Shown here: piece by piece, positions 12,992 through 23,770 of the stretch
Layout of the letters: each line of letters starts with the position of its first letter
Numbering within the stretch: the stretch's first letter is position 1
Origin: Corinectria fuckeliana
Lineage: Eukaryota > Ascomycota > Sordariomycetes > Hypocreales > Nectriaceae
Length of the DNA: 64,000 nucleotides
Direction: 5' to 3'
NCBI GenBank assembly: GCA_019137255.1
Contig: WPDH01000092.1
Coordinates: 124,001-188,000, forward strand
Notes under the pieces: model-generated
Databases searched by the model: none
Seen by the model: the letters and a program-made list of their open reading frames with translations, nothing else
What the model was told of the DNA's origin: nothing
Program-made: the position numbers and the translations under genes

Positions 12992-13325
12992 GTCATCGTG
13001 GTTGGGATGAAGTCAGCCAATCGATTGTGTCGACGAATCTCCGGGGGAACTTTGTCAAACGAAAGGGGTTCCAAAAGTGTTCGAGAATGGCGAATAGAAT
13101 CGTAAGCACGCTGAAGAATTGCGTGCGGATGAAACAGCCGCTAGTGTCTTTAACCGCCGGCCCTTAATTGCTCGCTGGCCACTCTCGAAGCGCAGCGTCG
13201 ATATGATGAATGCCGAGTCCCGAACCAACTGCCCGGAAGAGAGTTAGCATAACGCTTGCCATGTGAATCTACAGCACGATCATCGCAATTGGCCCTCGCA
13301 TGGTTACATCGCTGTCCAGATGGTT

Positions 13326-13358
13326 TTCCCATCTCGGTAGGCTTCCCATCTCGGTAGG
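13326..13358 (+). repeat. 16-base direct repeat, two copies
   Basis: The unit TTCCCATCTCGGTAGG occurs at 13326-13341 and 13343-13358, a 17-base period, in the far upstream region of the protease gene. Confidence 0.8.
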
Positions 13359-13766
13359 TGCCAAGCTGGGGCCGAGGTGCAGGCGGAGTCGTAGCGTCGA
13401 AACAGGGATGTCAGCGCCGCTTCTGCCAGAGTCGTCTCCCTAGAGCGGCCGTTTTGCCGGGGACGTTTGACGCCGAAACAACAAAAGGCCCCCGGCGTGG
13501 GGACGGTTGATGGCCCTCCTGAGCACGCGGGAGCCAAGCAAATGCCAAGGCGGGACCGAAAGCATGAAATCGTCGGCTGATGCTTGGCTCCCGATCTTTC
13601 GAGCAGCTGGAGATTGACGACCAGATCGCTTCAACGAGGTTCATTTCGGGAAGGTGACTCGGATCTTGGGTGCCGGGCTCTTCTATCAACTCTGACGTTA
13701 CTTTCGAAAGGCGACGATGCGTGGGAATAAAGGAGAATTGTGGTTTGAACTAATAAAAAGACTGAG

Positions 13767-13773
13767 TATATAA
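13767..13773 (+). promoter_or_regulatory. TATA-like box of the protease gene
   Basis: TATATAA lies about 150 bases before the ATG at 13926, a usual distance for a fungal gene with a short leader. Confidence 0.45.
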
Positions 13774-13925
13774 CCTGCGATGCGCTCACTGTTTTAAGGT
13801 CGAGTCACACACATCACCGACAGCATCACCGCCAGCATCACTTGCTCAATACACTTGATTTGTCTATACCATCTGGACCTCCTTTTATCTCCCTCTTTAT
13901 TTGCTCCAACTCTCGCTACCTCATC

Positions 13926-15158
13926 ATGGCTCCATCTCTCACTGCCCTTCTGGCCGCCAGCCTGGCGTTCGCCGCCATCATCACGGGCGCTCCCACTACA
14001 CCAGCTAGGGACACCAACTTCACTATCAGCCAAGTCAAAAACACCAACTACACCAAGAACGGACCGATGGCTCTCGCCAAAGCATACAGAAAGTACGGCG
14101 TGCCTCTTCCCAAAGAACTTGCTGCCGCTGTGAGCAATGTCAAGAAGACCAACAACCGCCGTCGCGACGAGGGCAACGCGACCACGGTGCCCACCGAAAA
14201 CGACAGCGAGTGGCTCACTCCGGTCCAGATTGGCAGCCCTCCTCAGACTCTGAACTTGGACTTTGATACGGGGTCCTCCGACCTTTGGGTCTTCAGCACC
14301 GAGACTCAGGCCGGCGAAGTCAACGGCCAGACCGAGTACAACCCGTCCAAGAGTACCACTTCCAAGAAGCTGGCCGGAGCCACTTGGTCCATCAAGTATG
14401 GTGACAACAGTGCCTCGTCGGGCGATGTCTTTACCGACAAGGTCTCCGTTGGAGGTCTCTCTGTCCGCTCCCAAGCCGTCGAGTCTGCCAAGACTGTATC
14501 CGATACCTTCACCTCAGAGTCGGATCTCGACGGCCTCCTCGGGCTGGGGTTCAGCTCCATCAACACTGTTAAGCCAAAGAAGCAGAAGACCTTTTTCGAC
14601 AGCGCCTCGGCTCAGCTTGACTCCCCGGTATTCACCGCCGACCTCAAGCACGATGCCCCCGGAAAATACAACTTTGGCTTCATTGATGAGGCGGCCTATA
14701 CCGGGGAAATCTCATACACCTCCGTCGATGACTCTGAGGGATTCTGGGAGTTCACTTCGCCTGGCTATGCCGTGGGCGACGGTGCCATCAACAGCACCCC
14801 TCTCACCGGCATCGCTGATACTGGAACCACGCTTCTCCTGCTGCCTAGCGCAGTGAACAAGGCCTACTACGCCAAGGTCAAGGGTGCCAAGCTTGACAGC
14901 TCAGAGGGCGGCTACGTCTTCCCCTGCACTGCCACGCTCCCCGACTTCAAGTTTGGGGTTGCTGATGCTGAGTTCACCATACCCGCCAAGTTTCTGAACT
15001 ATTCCCCCTTGGAAGAAGGCTCCTCGACGTGCTTCGGTGGGCTCCAGTCAAGCGATGATGTTGGCATTAACATCTTTGGCGATATTGCGCTCAAGGCTGC
15101 ATTTGTCGTGTTTGACGGTGGCAATGTCCAATTGGGATGGGCCAACAAGTCACTATAG
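13926..15158 (+). CDS. Secreted pepsin-type aspartic protease (family A1)
   Basis: A single exon encodes 410 residues. Residues 1-20 are a clear signal peptide, and a basic propeptide follows up to about residue 88, near a run of three arginines at 78-80 and one more at about 80 that may be processed. The two catalytic aspartates lie in DFDTGSSDLW (Asp114) and IADTGTTLLL (Asp298). The flap segment WSIKYGDNSASSGDV is present between them. One Cys pair (in FPCTATLP and SSTCFGG) fits the fungal pepsin fold, and the C-terminus is the usual VQLGWANK type. The overall pattern is that of endothiapepsin and aspergillopepsin I, acid endopeptidases secreted in protein digestion. An in-frame ATG at 13842 would put 28 unrelated residues before the signal peptide, so 13926 is preferred. 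The absence of introns differs from several relatives. Confidence 0.93.
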   Translation: MAPSLTALLAASLAFAAIITGAPTTPARDTNFTISQVKNTNYTKNGPMALAKAYRKYGVPLPKELAAAVSNVKKTNNRRRDEGNATTVPTENDSEWLTPVQIGSPPQTLNLDFDTGSSDLWVFSTETQAGEVNGQTEYNPSKSTTSKKLAGATWSIKYGDNSASSGDVFTDKVSVGGLSVRSQAVESAKTVSDTFTSESDLDGLLGLGFSSINTVKPKKQKTFFDSASAQLDSPVFTADLKHDAPGKYNFGFIDEAAYTGEISYTSVDDSEGFWEFTSPGYAVGDGAINSTPLTGIADTGTTLLLLPSAVNKAYYAKVKGAKLDSSEGGYVFPCTATLPDFKFGVADAEFTIPAKFLNYSPLEEGSSTCFGGLQSSDDVGINIFGDIALKAAFVVFDGGNVQLGWANKSL

Positions 15159-16148
15159 TCACAGAGCGCAGTCTCCGTGCTCCGGTGCTTATCATAGTTG
15201 TGGCAGTAGAGCCATGATCTGAGTGGGGTGCGATTTATGAGAATTTCTTTGTTAGAAACAGTTGTGACTGACATTGAAGAATATTAGAGTGCATGTTTAC
15301 TTAGTCGCTAGTGTGTTTCCAGATCATTATTAAATATTACCTTTGACCCTATTCTTTACAACATAGATATGCTTTTGATTCCCAAAACGTCTTATTTGCT
15401 CCAAGCTCGATGTCATCTTTAGGGCTTCAGCTGCCAGTAGAAAGCGGGTTCTTTTTGACCGGGTAAATGGTGAGAGTGTGAATAAACATTGAACAGACAC
15501 ACTGCTTTGTTGGTGAATAGCTCACTCAGATAACAACACTTAGCTAGGAGGCTGAAAGAGGGATCAGAAATTGGGATTTCTCTGGCTTAGAAGGACAAAT
15601 TAGAAGAACGCAAGCATTAGCAAATATATTGAAAGCTAATGCTTCTAAAGATAGAGAAGACTAGGTCTTGGAGGAAGAAGCTACTGGGATAGCTTGGTTA
15701 GTCAATTTAAGAGGAAAAAAATTAAGCATGAGCTAAAAGAGGCAAATCACTTTAATAGAAGAAGGAAAGCATGGGCTGTTCCAAGTTGGTAGCCCAGTTG
15801 ACCGCTAATCCTGCCATCCCCATACACCAGAAGTCCAAATCCACCAACATAGTACAAGCACAGCTAATAGGTTGGTCCCTCCTTTCTAATGGTTTCTGAC
15901 CGAACAGTGCACATAATTGGAGAGGTGACTTCATAACAATTAAATAACCTTCTGCATAAAATCCTCCTCCGTTCGCTTGTCCAACACATTCGTGTAATTT
16001 TGGATCTCAGATATCCCTACAAGGAAGAGGCGAGAAAACATTCTTCTTGACGCAGTACTGACAGAATTATGTCTGATACGGGTAACGGGAACTCTATTAT
16101 TTTTAAGAAAAGCTCTTGGGCAAGGAAACATTGACGGCTTATTAAAAC
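15159..16148. other. Intergenic
   Basis: About 1 kb with an AT-rich, purine-rich section near 15540-15760. No gene, RNA or repeat could be recognised. Confidence 0.4.
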
Positions 16149-16748
16149 TTAGCGAAAACTACCAGAAATGTAAGAGGTGTGGCCCCCTTGCTTTTGCGGT
16201 GGTCTAAGGCTTATCAAGACGTAGCGGAAGCCGAGGCAATTGGTGGAGATGCCAGAGGACCTCAATCTACTTCGAACCCTGTCTTTGCATCGGGGCCAGA
16301 GCCTGAGTTGAACAGCCGCGACACTCAATCTATTGGAGCCGAGATTCGGCAGCGGCGGAAAGAGCTTGAGAAACGGCGAATGGACAGTCCCACGAGAGAC
16401 GTAATAACTATAACTGTCGACGTCGAACCAGGGGATGGATCGGAAGACAACGTCATCGGTGACAGGGACCATCAGGTCGCCACAGCAGAGATCAGCGAAC
16501 CTAAGAAAGGCCGATCGGTCAAATTCTCCGACGGTGGTTCCCGCACAGACTCAGAGCCAGAACAAGGGAACTTGAAGGACATGTGGACTGAGATCACTAA
16601 AGATCTAGTGACCCGAGAAGCAATCGAAGAGCTAGTGTTCGAGTTTGAAGAAACGGAGCAGTTCTTTTACGTGAAGGCATGTTTGAGATATGTAAGTCTA
16701 CAAGCAGCGTTTGCTTTCTATTCCAGCTGGTCTCGAGATTTACGTTAG
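16149..16748 (+). pseudogene. Truncated DUF8035-like protein fragment
   Basis: The open frame ends in DMWTEITKDLVTREAIEELV, followed by FEFEETEQFFYV and LRYV, resembling the C-terminal DUF8035 domain of large fungal proteins of unknown function. It is preceded by a charged, low-complexity stretch rich in Glu and Arg, also usual there. Intact relatives have several hundred residues upstream and a longer tail; here no coding continuation is seen before 16149. A GTAAGT donor at 16692 follows LRY, where relatives continue, but the only nearby acceptor would make an intron of about 36 bases. The piece is best read as a relic. Family recall is from motif memory only. Confidence 0.45.
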
Positions 16749-17856
16749 CTTGAAAGCTTGTCTAAGAAAACATCAAGTCAAAGGTGATGGATTCGATATA
16801 ATGTTGAATGCCTACTCCTATATTACCACTGTCGTGTAACCCCCTCTATCGTCGCTAGCCCTCTGGTCTCCGGACTGGCAAGCCAATTAACTTTACCAAA
16901 GAATTGATATACATCAAAACGAGACGCGCCTCAGAATGTGAGGCATCCTCACCTCATCGATTTTCTATTAGATTGGTCATGGCGTATCAATGACCTCGCG
17001 GAAGCTGCTAGGGTATGATACTTCATAGCACCATGAGATTTCATGATTTTTTCTCAACGATTGGAACTGGCATACCTTTATCTGCGTATAATCCGGTTTA
17101 CCGGCAAAATCTACAACGGGGAGAACCCGAGACCGGAGAAGGCGACCCTGTCTCGTGCTCTCTTAGCTTCCTCGCGGTGATGGGACAATAGCTTCCTCCC
17201 ATTGCGTCGGGGCGCGCCGGATCTCCACCACTGGGTACCCGTGGGCTGTACGGAGGCTACCGACTTCACACCTATAATACCCGCCACTATTAAGATGGCA
17301 GTCGTTTGTTGCCGAGCGAGCCTTACTGGCTGGTGAGCGCGACGAGGCGGATGTCCCGCGGCTCAGCCCAAGCATTTAAGAATAACCCCCGGATCGATGT
17401 ATTACGTCTTATATTGGGCTTAAATTATGGTCTCTCGCGGCTAGATGTCCGCTCATCTCTACATTTGTTTACCACCGTTATGAACAGCTGACGAACAAAC
17501 TCCTCACAGTAAATACTAAACAAACAGAAACGAACTCTCTGAAAAGCTAGGATTACTAACACCTCGCGTAGTCAGCGTTAAGTCCCAAGCTCCACAAAGC
17601 CGGTTGTCTAACATGTGAAGATTCTTGAAGAGGGGCACCCGGCGGGTTGACTAAGCTGCTTCTTAGGCATAACCGAACATGGCTCCTGTGTAACCTCATT
17701 TTTCCAAATACTTGGCCTTATATCGTCAAATGAGATCCTGGCTGCGAGTTACATCGCAAACCCTCAGCAGTCGTCACCTTGGTCGACAAAGCTCGCCTGG
17801 CCCGCCACAAGTCTGGGCTGCTCTGCGTTGGCCGAGATAGCCCTGATTCCACGAAT
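16749..17856. other. Intergenic
   Basis: About 1.1 kb with short frames of no recognisable family. The last part is presumed promoter of the phosphodiesterase-like gene. Confidence 0.4.
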
Positions 17857-19215
17857 ATGCTTCGGCTGTTTGCATCACGAGGATCTCGCCTTTGCTTCAT
17901 TGGCAGGCACTATTTGATGCCTGGGAAGCCACGCCACCTTGGCAAACAACTAAATTCACGTGGTCTTCTACTGCCTCTCGATCAACGATACCCTAGATGC
18001 AGTAGTTCGTTTGGGGGAAAGCAGCAGGGCTCAGCTTCGATTGAACGTTGCCCCCGTTCTCAACAAGGACGAGAGTCCCGCACGGTTGCTCGAATGGTGC
18101 GCGAACTCGAGCGCCGGGGCGACTTCCGTGATGTTGATGACCTCTCCGACTTTGAGTTCAACGATTTATATATCGAGGCTGGGTCCGAGTCACTCGACTT
18201 CATGAACGACTCGGCTCCCAAGATGTCCACACCGGGGCCTTTTACGCACCAGCATATCAGCCCCAACTTCATCCAGCCACGAATATATACTCCACAAACG
18301 TCAACCTGGACACCGTCTGATTTTGATGTTGGAACACTCGGGCGAGGTCATGTCATCAAGGTTGCCTCCTGGAACTTGTGGTTCTCTCGTCCTGGAGCTG
18401 CTGCTCGTACCTCTGCCGCCCTCGCCTATCTAAGGACCATATTTGGCCAAGAACCTCATGACCTCTTGGTGATGTTCCAAGAACTCTGCCGAGAGTCACT
18501 GCAAGCCATCCTTCAAGACAAGTGGGCTCAACAAAACTTTATTCTCTCTGATACGGAGCCATCGGGTCGATATTTCACTGCTATGATGATCTCAAGGACT
18601 TTGCCGATATCGAACTGCTTCCGTGTACCCTTCGTCTCTGAAATGGAGAGAGATGCCCTAGTCGTTGATATTCCCATATCTAAGGATCATGGACCCAAAA
18701 AATCAAGAGAGTTGCTTCGCTTGTGCACAACGCACCTCGAATCACTTTATACAGGAAAAGAATTACGTTGCCGCCAACTCGCTGTAGTCTCAGCGCTCTT
18801 GAAGGGCAGGCTGGCTCAGGGGCAGAGACTTTGCGGCGGGCTGGTTGGCGGCGACATGAACTCAATTGATCCGTCTGAGCATGCCACTCACCAAGCACCA
18901 GAAGTAGGTCTAAAAGATGTATGGGACGACGAGCCGGCACCGACGTCGCCGATCCTAAAGCCCTTCCAGAAAGATGTCACATACGGACGGGCCAGAGGAA
19001 ATACGTGGGGCTACCAATCCGACAGATCCAACAGTCGAAAGCGGCTGGACAAGTTTCTCTACACCGGATCGATTGAAACGTTTGCATTGAATGAGGCCCA
19101 GGATGTTACTGGAAAATTAGGCCGCTTTGGGATAGGGTTGAAAACTAAAGTCGGGCTGGATGATGTTTGGGTCAGTGATCACTTTGGGGTCACTGTTGGT
19201 ATCAAGGTTGTCTGA
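17857..19215 (+). CDS. Endonuclease/exonuclease/phosphatase (EEP) family protein, TDP2-like
   Basis: From about residue 165 the protein carries all core EEP motifs in order: VASWNLWF (Asn), MFQELCRE (metal-binding Glu), CTTHLESL (His), LVGGDMNSID (Asp and Asn) and VSDHFGVTV (the SDH signature). The order matches Mg-dependent phosphodiesterases such as tyrosyl-DNA phosphodiesterase 2 and related fungal enzymes; the substrate is not certain. The segment GDFRDVDDLSDFEFNDLY before the domain is acidic and conserved-looking. The start is uncertain. The frame is open upstream to 17779 without an ATG there; ATG codons occur at 17857 (452 residues, with an Arg-rich, acid-poor N-terminus that could target mitochondria), 17917 and 18094 (373 residues, beginning just before the conserved acidic part). 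No intron is needed. Confidence 0.75.
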   Translation: MLRLFASRGSRLCFIGRHYLMPGKPRHLGKQLNSRGLLLPLDQRYPRCSSSFGGKQQGSASIERCPRSQQGRESRTVARMVRELERRGDFRDVDDLSDFEFNDLYIEAGSESLDFMNDSAPKMSTPGPFTHQHISPNFIQPRIYTPQTSTWTPSDFDVGTLGRGHVIKVASWNLWFSRPGAAARTSAALAYLRTIFGQEPHDLLVMFQELCRESLQAILQDKWAQQNFILSDTEPSGRYFTAMMISRTLPISNCFRVPFVSEMERDALVVDIPISKDHGPKKSRELLRLCTTHLESLYTGKELRCRQLAVVSALLKGRLAQGQRLCGGLVGGDMNSIDPSEHATHQAPEVGLKDVWDDEPAPTSPILKPFQKDVTYGRARGNTWGYQSDRSNSRKRLDKFLYTGSIETFALNEAQDVTGKLGRFGIGLKTKVGLDDVWVSDHFGVTVGIKVV

Positions 19216-20423
19216 GAGCTCAGACCCCATAGGAGCTTCCTTACCGTCTTATTCGCCACCTTCTCTTATGAGCTAGTCCCTAGTATGAACACAGGCCGAC
19301 AACGATGCACTGCTAAACCAATCGCCCTATCATGTCCTTCTTCGTGATTGTGGAAAGCCAGCAGCTGCAGCAAACCTTGAGTGCTGACGCCCGAAACGGA
19401 TTAGTGAGGCCGTAACAAAAATATCCGATGTGGGATCTAACTCGATGCCCCTAGTGAAGATGCCCTAGTCCTTGTGCTTTTTAGGGGAGGAGAGAAAAGG
19501 TTTTGTGAGTTTGTCCACATAGATACCTAGATAAGGGCTACTCTTGGGCTGCTCTTGGGGAAATTTGGGAGCGCGCTCTGTCGCTTTAGTGATGGCGATG
19601 CGAGAACCGTATAGGAGGAGGTGAGAGGCAAAGGCACGCACATGGGCATCATAACCGCGGGATGCCGCTTTGAAGCCATGTACATCGAGCTAAGGCTCGT
19701 TACTAAGCCATAGGGTTACACCAAGACGGTTCCCATCCAATCTCGTGCGCATACATAAAGGCAGCCTGGTGGTGGGATGGAAAGGAGACCTAAAGCTACA
19801 AGCAGTCTTGATCGATGATCTTTCAGCGGGCTGGTGAGTTGCTCGATGCCTGTGCGGAATACAGTCAAATGCCTCGTCAATTTAGCTTCTTAGCGGTTGA
19901 CACAAATTGGAGACTTTACTTGGTGTCATAAAGAGGGACGAGATTTGCATCTTCAGCCCGCAATTGCCGGATGGGCATACTTGTACTCCACCTCTATATT
20001 TCCATCTAATTCCCAACAGCCTCAATCAGACTTTAAATCATACATAATCTCTAAATTATCGCAAGCTTGGTGGTTTGTTCCCTCACTTACTTTATCCATA
20101 GTCTTAAATATTCACAATATCAGACAATCAAGGTGCTTATTGGTGCTTGGTGTTCTGGTGGGGGGTTTCATTGCTTATCTTTTGTCCAGCTTCTTATCTT
20201 TCCCCGCGGTAATTAGTATAAATACGCCTCAACCCCGAATCCTCAGATCTGACGCAATTGAAACGTAGCAACAGCACCCCAAAGAGATGTATTGATGCCC
20301 GCTGGTCTCTAAACTGGACCGTCTCACGTAAGTGGTATGCTTGAAACCCGCCCCATCGAGACTAGCCTGACCATCGTGAAGACCTTAAAGACCAATCTCT
20401 TCAAAGGCAATTCAAGACTCACC
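19216..20423. other. Intergenic
   Basis: No supported gene. A 123-codon open frame at 19897-20268 with hydrophobic stretches has no ATG near its beginning and was not accepted. The 3' part is presumed promoter of the Zn2Cys6 regulator. Confidence 0.4.
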
Positions 20424-22046
20424 ATGCCCGGGAAAAGATCTCGACAGGGGTGTGAAGAGTGCCGAAAGCGGCGAAGGAAGTGTGACGAGAAGAAGCCATC
20501 TTGTGGCCAATGCCGCGCCTTCAAACGGACTTGCAATTACACATTGAAGCTTGTCTGGGGCGATCGAAAGTTCAAGAAGTCATGCGCTGGCTCACGTCTA
20601 AACTCGGAAGGAAAATTGGCTGAAAGGAGAGGTATACTACAACGGTCCGGTTCGATTTCTCACCACTTGAGTTCTAGACTGATGATTGTATACTAGATGG
20701 TGTCAATGGCAGCTTCGTTTACGGCACGAAGGCTCCTCCTGTGGTGCCTGGCCCACCAACTTTCATCCCCCAACACCTGCCCAACGGCATGTCCATACCG
20801 CATCGATATCGAAGACTACTGAACTACTTTTCCACGGTCATTTTACCCTCCTTGTCGTGTCATGCGTCGATAAACGAGGATCTCTGCAGGGGCTTGGTCC
20901 CCGCGATGCTCAATTCACCCCTTTTGCTATCAGCGAGCCTCGCGTTATCGGCTGCGGGGTATTCGTCAAGAGGATTGACCGAGGTTGACGGCGTGGAGAT
21001 CTCTCGGGTGATAGAACATCTGCAAAGTTCCGGCCTGTCGCTGCTTAGGACAGCCCTTGCGCACGGCCAGATGGACGAGATATTGCTGGCCACGTGCATC
21101 ATCTGGTGTTTAGCAGATGTGTTTGCGGGCCGGCAAGACGTATCCTCTTGGAGAATACATCTTCAGGGAGTCAAGGCCATCATCGGCGGCAATCAAGCAT
21201 ATCAGCACTTCGCTACGAATCCAGGACCTGCCCGGTCGGCCATGAGACACCTTTATCTCTTGTACCTCTCGCTCCAGACGCTTCCCCAACTCCCGTCTCT
21301 ATCAGTATCCGAGCATTCAACGATTATGAACATGACTAGCCCTCGAACATCCGGCGCGGCGCGGATTCTGGACCCCAAGATAGACGGATTCCTAGGTTAT
21401 AGTGAGGAAGTCCTCGACATTCTCCAACAAATCAACGAGGTACCCACCCCCGAAGAAGGTCAGCCGAGCAGCCATTTTGCGGCTGACCTTCTTCTCGGAA
21501 AGGTCAAGGGGATGATAAGTCGAGACGCCAAAGCACCACCAGATGTTTCTATCTCATCAGCATTGTCGCCCGAATCCGGCCGCGACTTCTCACTCTGCCA
21601 CAAAGCCTTCCAGCAGGCCACGTTGATCCATGTGTATCGAAGACTGTACAGCTTGCCCTCCGGGTCGCAGCCCGTCCAGGCTGCTGTGCAGGATATCAAT
21701 GAGATGATCACCAACATGACGCAGGGCCGGCCCTGCAACACTTGGGTTGCAATGGCAATGCCTCTTTTTACCATTGGCTGTGAAGCTTTCAGCAACGACC
21801 AGAAGGACTTCGTCCTCGACAAAATCCATAAGCTCGAGGTTTGCCTTGGCTCACTCCACGTGCGAATTGTTCGACAAGCGCTTGAGGATGTATGGAAGAT
21901 TAGAAATGATTGGGATGACTTTGATGGGCATCTATGTGCCAGCCAACTACTTAGTAAGTAGATTTCTTGGCCATGTATCTTCTACTTCAATCCTGACTGA
22001 CTTCATCTCTCTAGAAAACCTGCAGTATAGCATTGTTCTATTTTGA
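20424..22046 (+). CDS. Zn2Cys6 transcription factor, three exons
   Basis: Exons 20424-20631, 20697-21953 and 22015-22046 give 498 residues; the introns are 65 and 61 bases. The DNA-binding domain is complete: C10, C13, C20, C27, C30 and C37 with spacing C-X2-C-X6-C-X6-C-X2-C-X6-C, beginning nine residues after the ATG, with the basic run RKRRRK between the second and third cysteines. The first splice gives a clean junction, with GAT split between exons. The remaining 400 residues are helical and hydrophobic in the manner of the Fungal_trans_2 (DUF3468) regulatory domain. The second intron replaces a stop seen in the unspliced frame by a short tail, NLQYSIVLF. The ATG at 20424 in CTCACCATGC is preferred over 20337. 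The gene converges with the agmatinase gene 220 bases away, which makes that gene and the following transporters possible targets. Confidence 0.88.
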
Positions 22047-22266
22047 AGTTTCCTACCAGGCCTACACAAGCACCGGGGAAAATCTTGGCGTGAATGCTCA
22101 ACATAGTAACAGTTCGGGGTGAGATACAAGGACCTAAGCCTACCGCCGTTGCAGCGGAACTAGTTGGATTCAATTGTAGTTATTTCGCCTTGCTATTTTA
22201 AAAACAACAAGCCTGATACAGAGCTTTGATATTCGTCGAACAGCAAACCCCGCCGGTCGTGCCAGT

Positions 22267-23770
22267 TTACAGCTCGTCAGTATCCTCCTCTCCGCCAACC
22301 ATCATTTGGCTGAGAGGCCCCTTTTTAACCATGATGCTCATGACCTCGTAGAGAACATCGGCTGCTGCCATCGTGGTGTGTTCCGCATTCGTGTCATATG
22401 CGGGCTAGTATTGTGTGAGTAGCCTGATGCCGAGTAATGATCTAGGCGATAGGACTTACTGCGACTTCCACGATATCCGCGGCAATCAAATTGAGGTTCT
22501 CCAAGCCTCGAATAATTGTCCTCAACTCCCTAGTCGACCATCCTCCGGTCTCGGGCGTGCCAGTGGCGGGCGCGAAGGCGGGATCGAGAGTGTCAATGTC
22601 GATGGACAGATAAACCGGGTTCGTGCCAACGCGCTTGACGATCTTCTCGATGATTCCGCTGGCGCCGATGGTGTCGATTTCTCGCGCCTCGACAATCTCA
22701 AACCCGCAGTATCCGTCGTTGTCGTAATCACTAGGTCCACTAAGGGTGGTTCGGATGCCAGCGTGGATGTTGGTGTCGTTGGCGAGCAGGCCCTCCATGG
22801 CAGCGTGGTAAAAGTAAGTGCCGTGGTTGATGCTAGCGACCTCAGACGGCGAGCCACCGAAAACTTTGGGCTTCCCTGGAAACGGGTCAGAAAGAAAACC
22901 CTCACTGTGGGCACTGTGAACTTACAAGTATCCAGATGGCTGTCGAAGTGAATCACCGATACGGGTCCGTAAGCACGGGTTATCGATCGGAGAAGCGGCA
23001 GGGTAATCGTGTGGTCTCCGCCGAGGGTGATGACTCGAGGCAGAGTCTTGTCTTTCTTTGCCGGCCCTTTCCTGTGTGCATCAGTCGCTGGGGGACGAGA
23101 CAGGATGCTAAAGTGCCCCTCCTCGATCTGCTGAAGGGCATACGTGTTGTCGTATCTGCGTATGGGTCAACATGTGAGTCTCAGGGTTCTTCGAAAAGGC
23201 CTTACGAAGTAACCGGAATATCACCACAGTCAAGGACGGTCGCCCAGCTGTTGAATGGATTCGTGGCGAGGGGAACATTGTAGCCTCCACTGAAAGTTCA
23301 CGTCAGCACTATCCTAAACGTGAACAAAATAAGGGTGCCATACTACAGGTTCAGTCGGCGGGATCCTTGCCGGATACCAGAAGGTCCGAACCGGGCGCCT
23401 GGTCGGTAAGACGTGCCAGTGTCAAAGGGAGCACCTGCACGGCCGTTAGACTCGGTGTCTCTCAATCTCTAGGCATCACATGCCAATGAAAGCAATGTCG
23501 TATTTGATGGAACTATGGCTTAGGCAAGGCAAGTATGGCAAGCGACCGAAAGTCGTAATGCCTGAGAAAACAGAATCGGCCTAGTGGTAATTAGCAACTG
23601 TCAAGGAAGGGCCATGCAGTAACCAGCACACTGACCTGAGTGCCACCATCTCCAGGCAGCCTGTTGTACCATAAAGCTTCAAGGGGGCCCAGAATGGACT
23701 CTTGTTGATGTCCTGCATGTGCGGTGACGATGGCTGCGCAGCCCAGAGCTAGAAGAGTGTTGGTGAGCAT
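22267..23770 (-). CDS. Agmatinase-like ureohydrolase with signal peptide, seven exons
   Basis: Exons on the minus strand: 23636-23770, 23484-23580, 23347-23434, 23206-23289, 22926-23155, 22460-22875 and 22267-22404, giving 395 residues. All Mn-binding ureohydrolase motifs are present: LGGDHTITL, HFDSHLDTW (DxHxD) and SIDIDTLDPAFAPATGTPE (DxD). APFDTGTSYRPGARFGPSGI is the usual substrate-loop region of agmatinases. The enzyme should split agmatine to putrescine and urea, though related guanidino-acid hydrolases share these motifs. The first 18 residues are a convincing signal peptide ending in VTAHA, so secretion is predicted, which is unusual for a polyamine enzyme. Introns are 49-57 bases. 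The second (23435-23483) needs a GC donor: the exon ends ATTG and the next begins GTGCTCCC, rebuilding the conserved FIGAPFDTG. The gene is divergent from the MATE transporter. Confidence 0.9.

Larger units (their letters stand above)
12471..13925. other. Intergenic between the transporter and protease genes
   Basis: About 1.45 kb without a supported gene. It contains an 11-base tandem duplication at 12495-12516, a palindromic CGG-N8-CCG site, a 16-base direct repeat and a TATA-like box, the last three listed separately. Confidence 0.5.

Noticed and set aside
19897..20268. 123-codon frame with hydrophobic segments
   Set aside because: It starts at a non-ATG codon and has no ATG anywhere in it; no family was recognised.
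22415..22951. 178-codon plus-strand frame
   Set aside because: It is antisense to the agmatinase exons, which carry all catalytic motifs.
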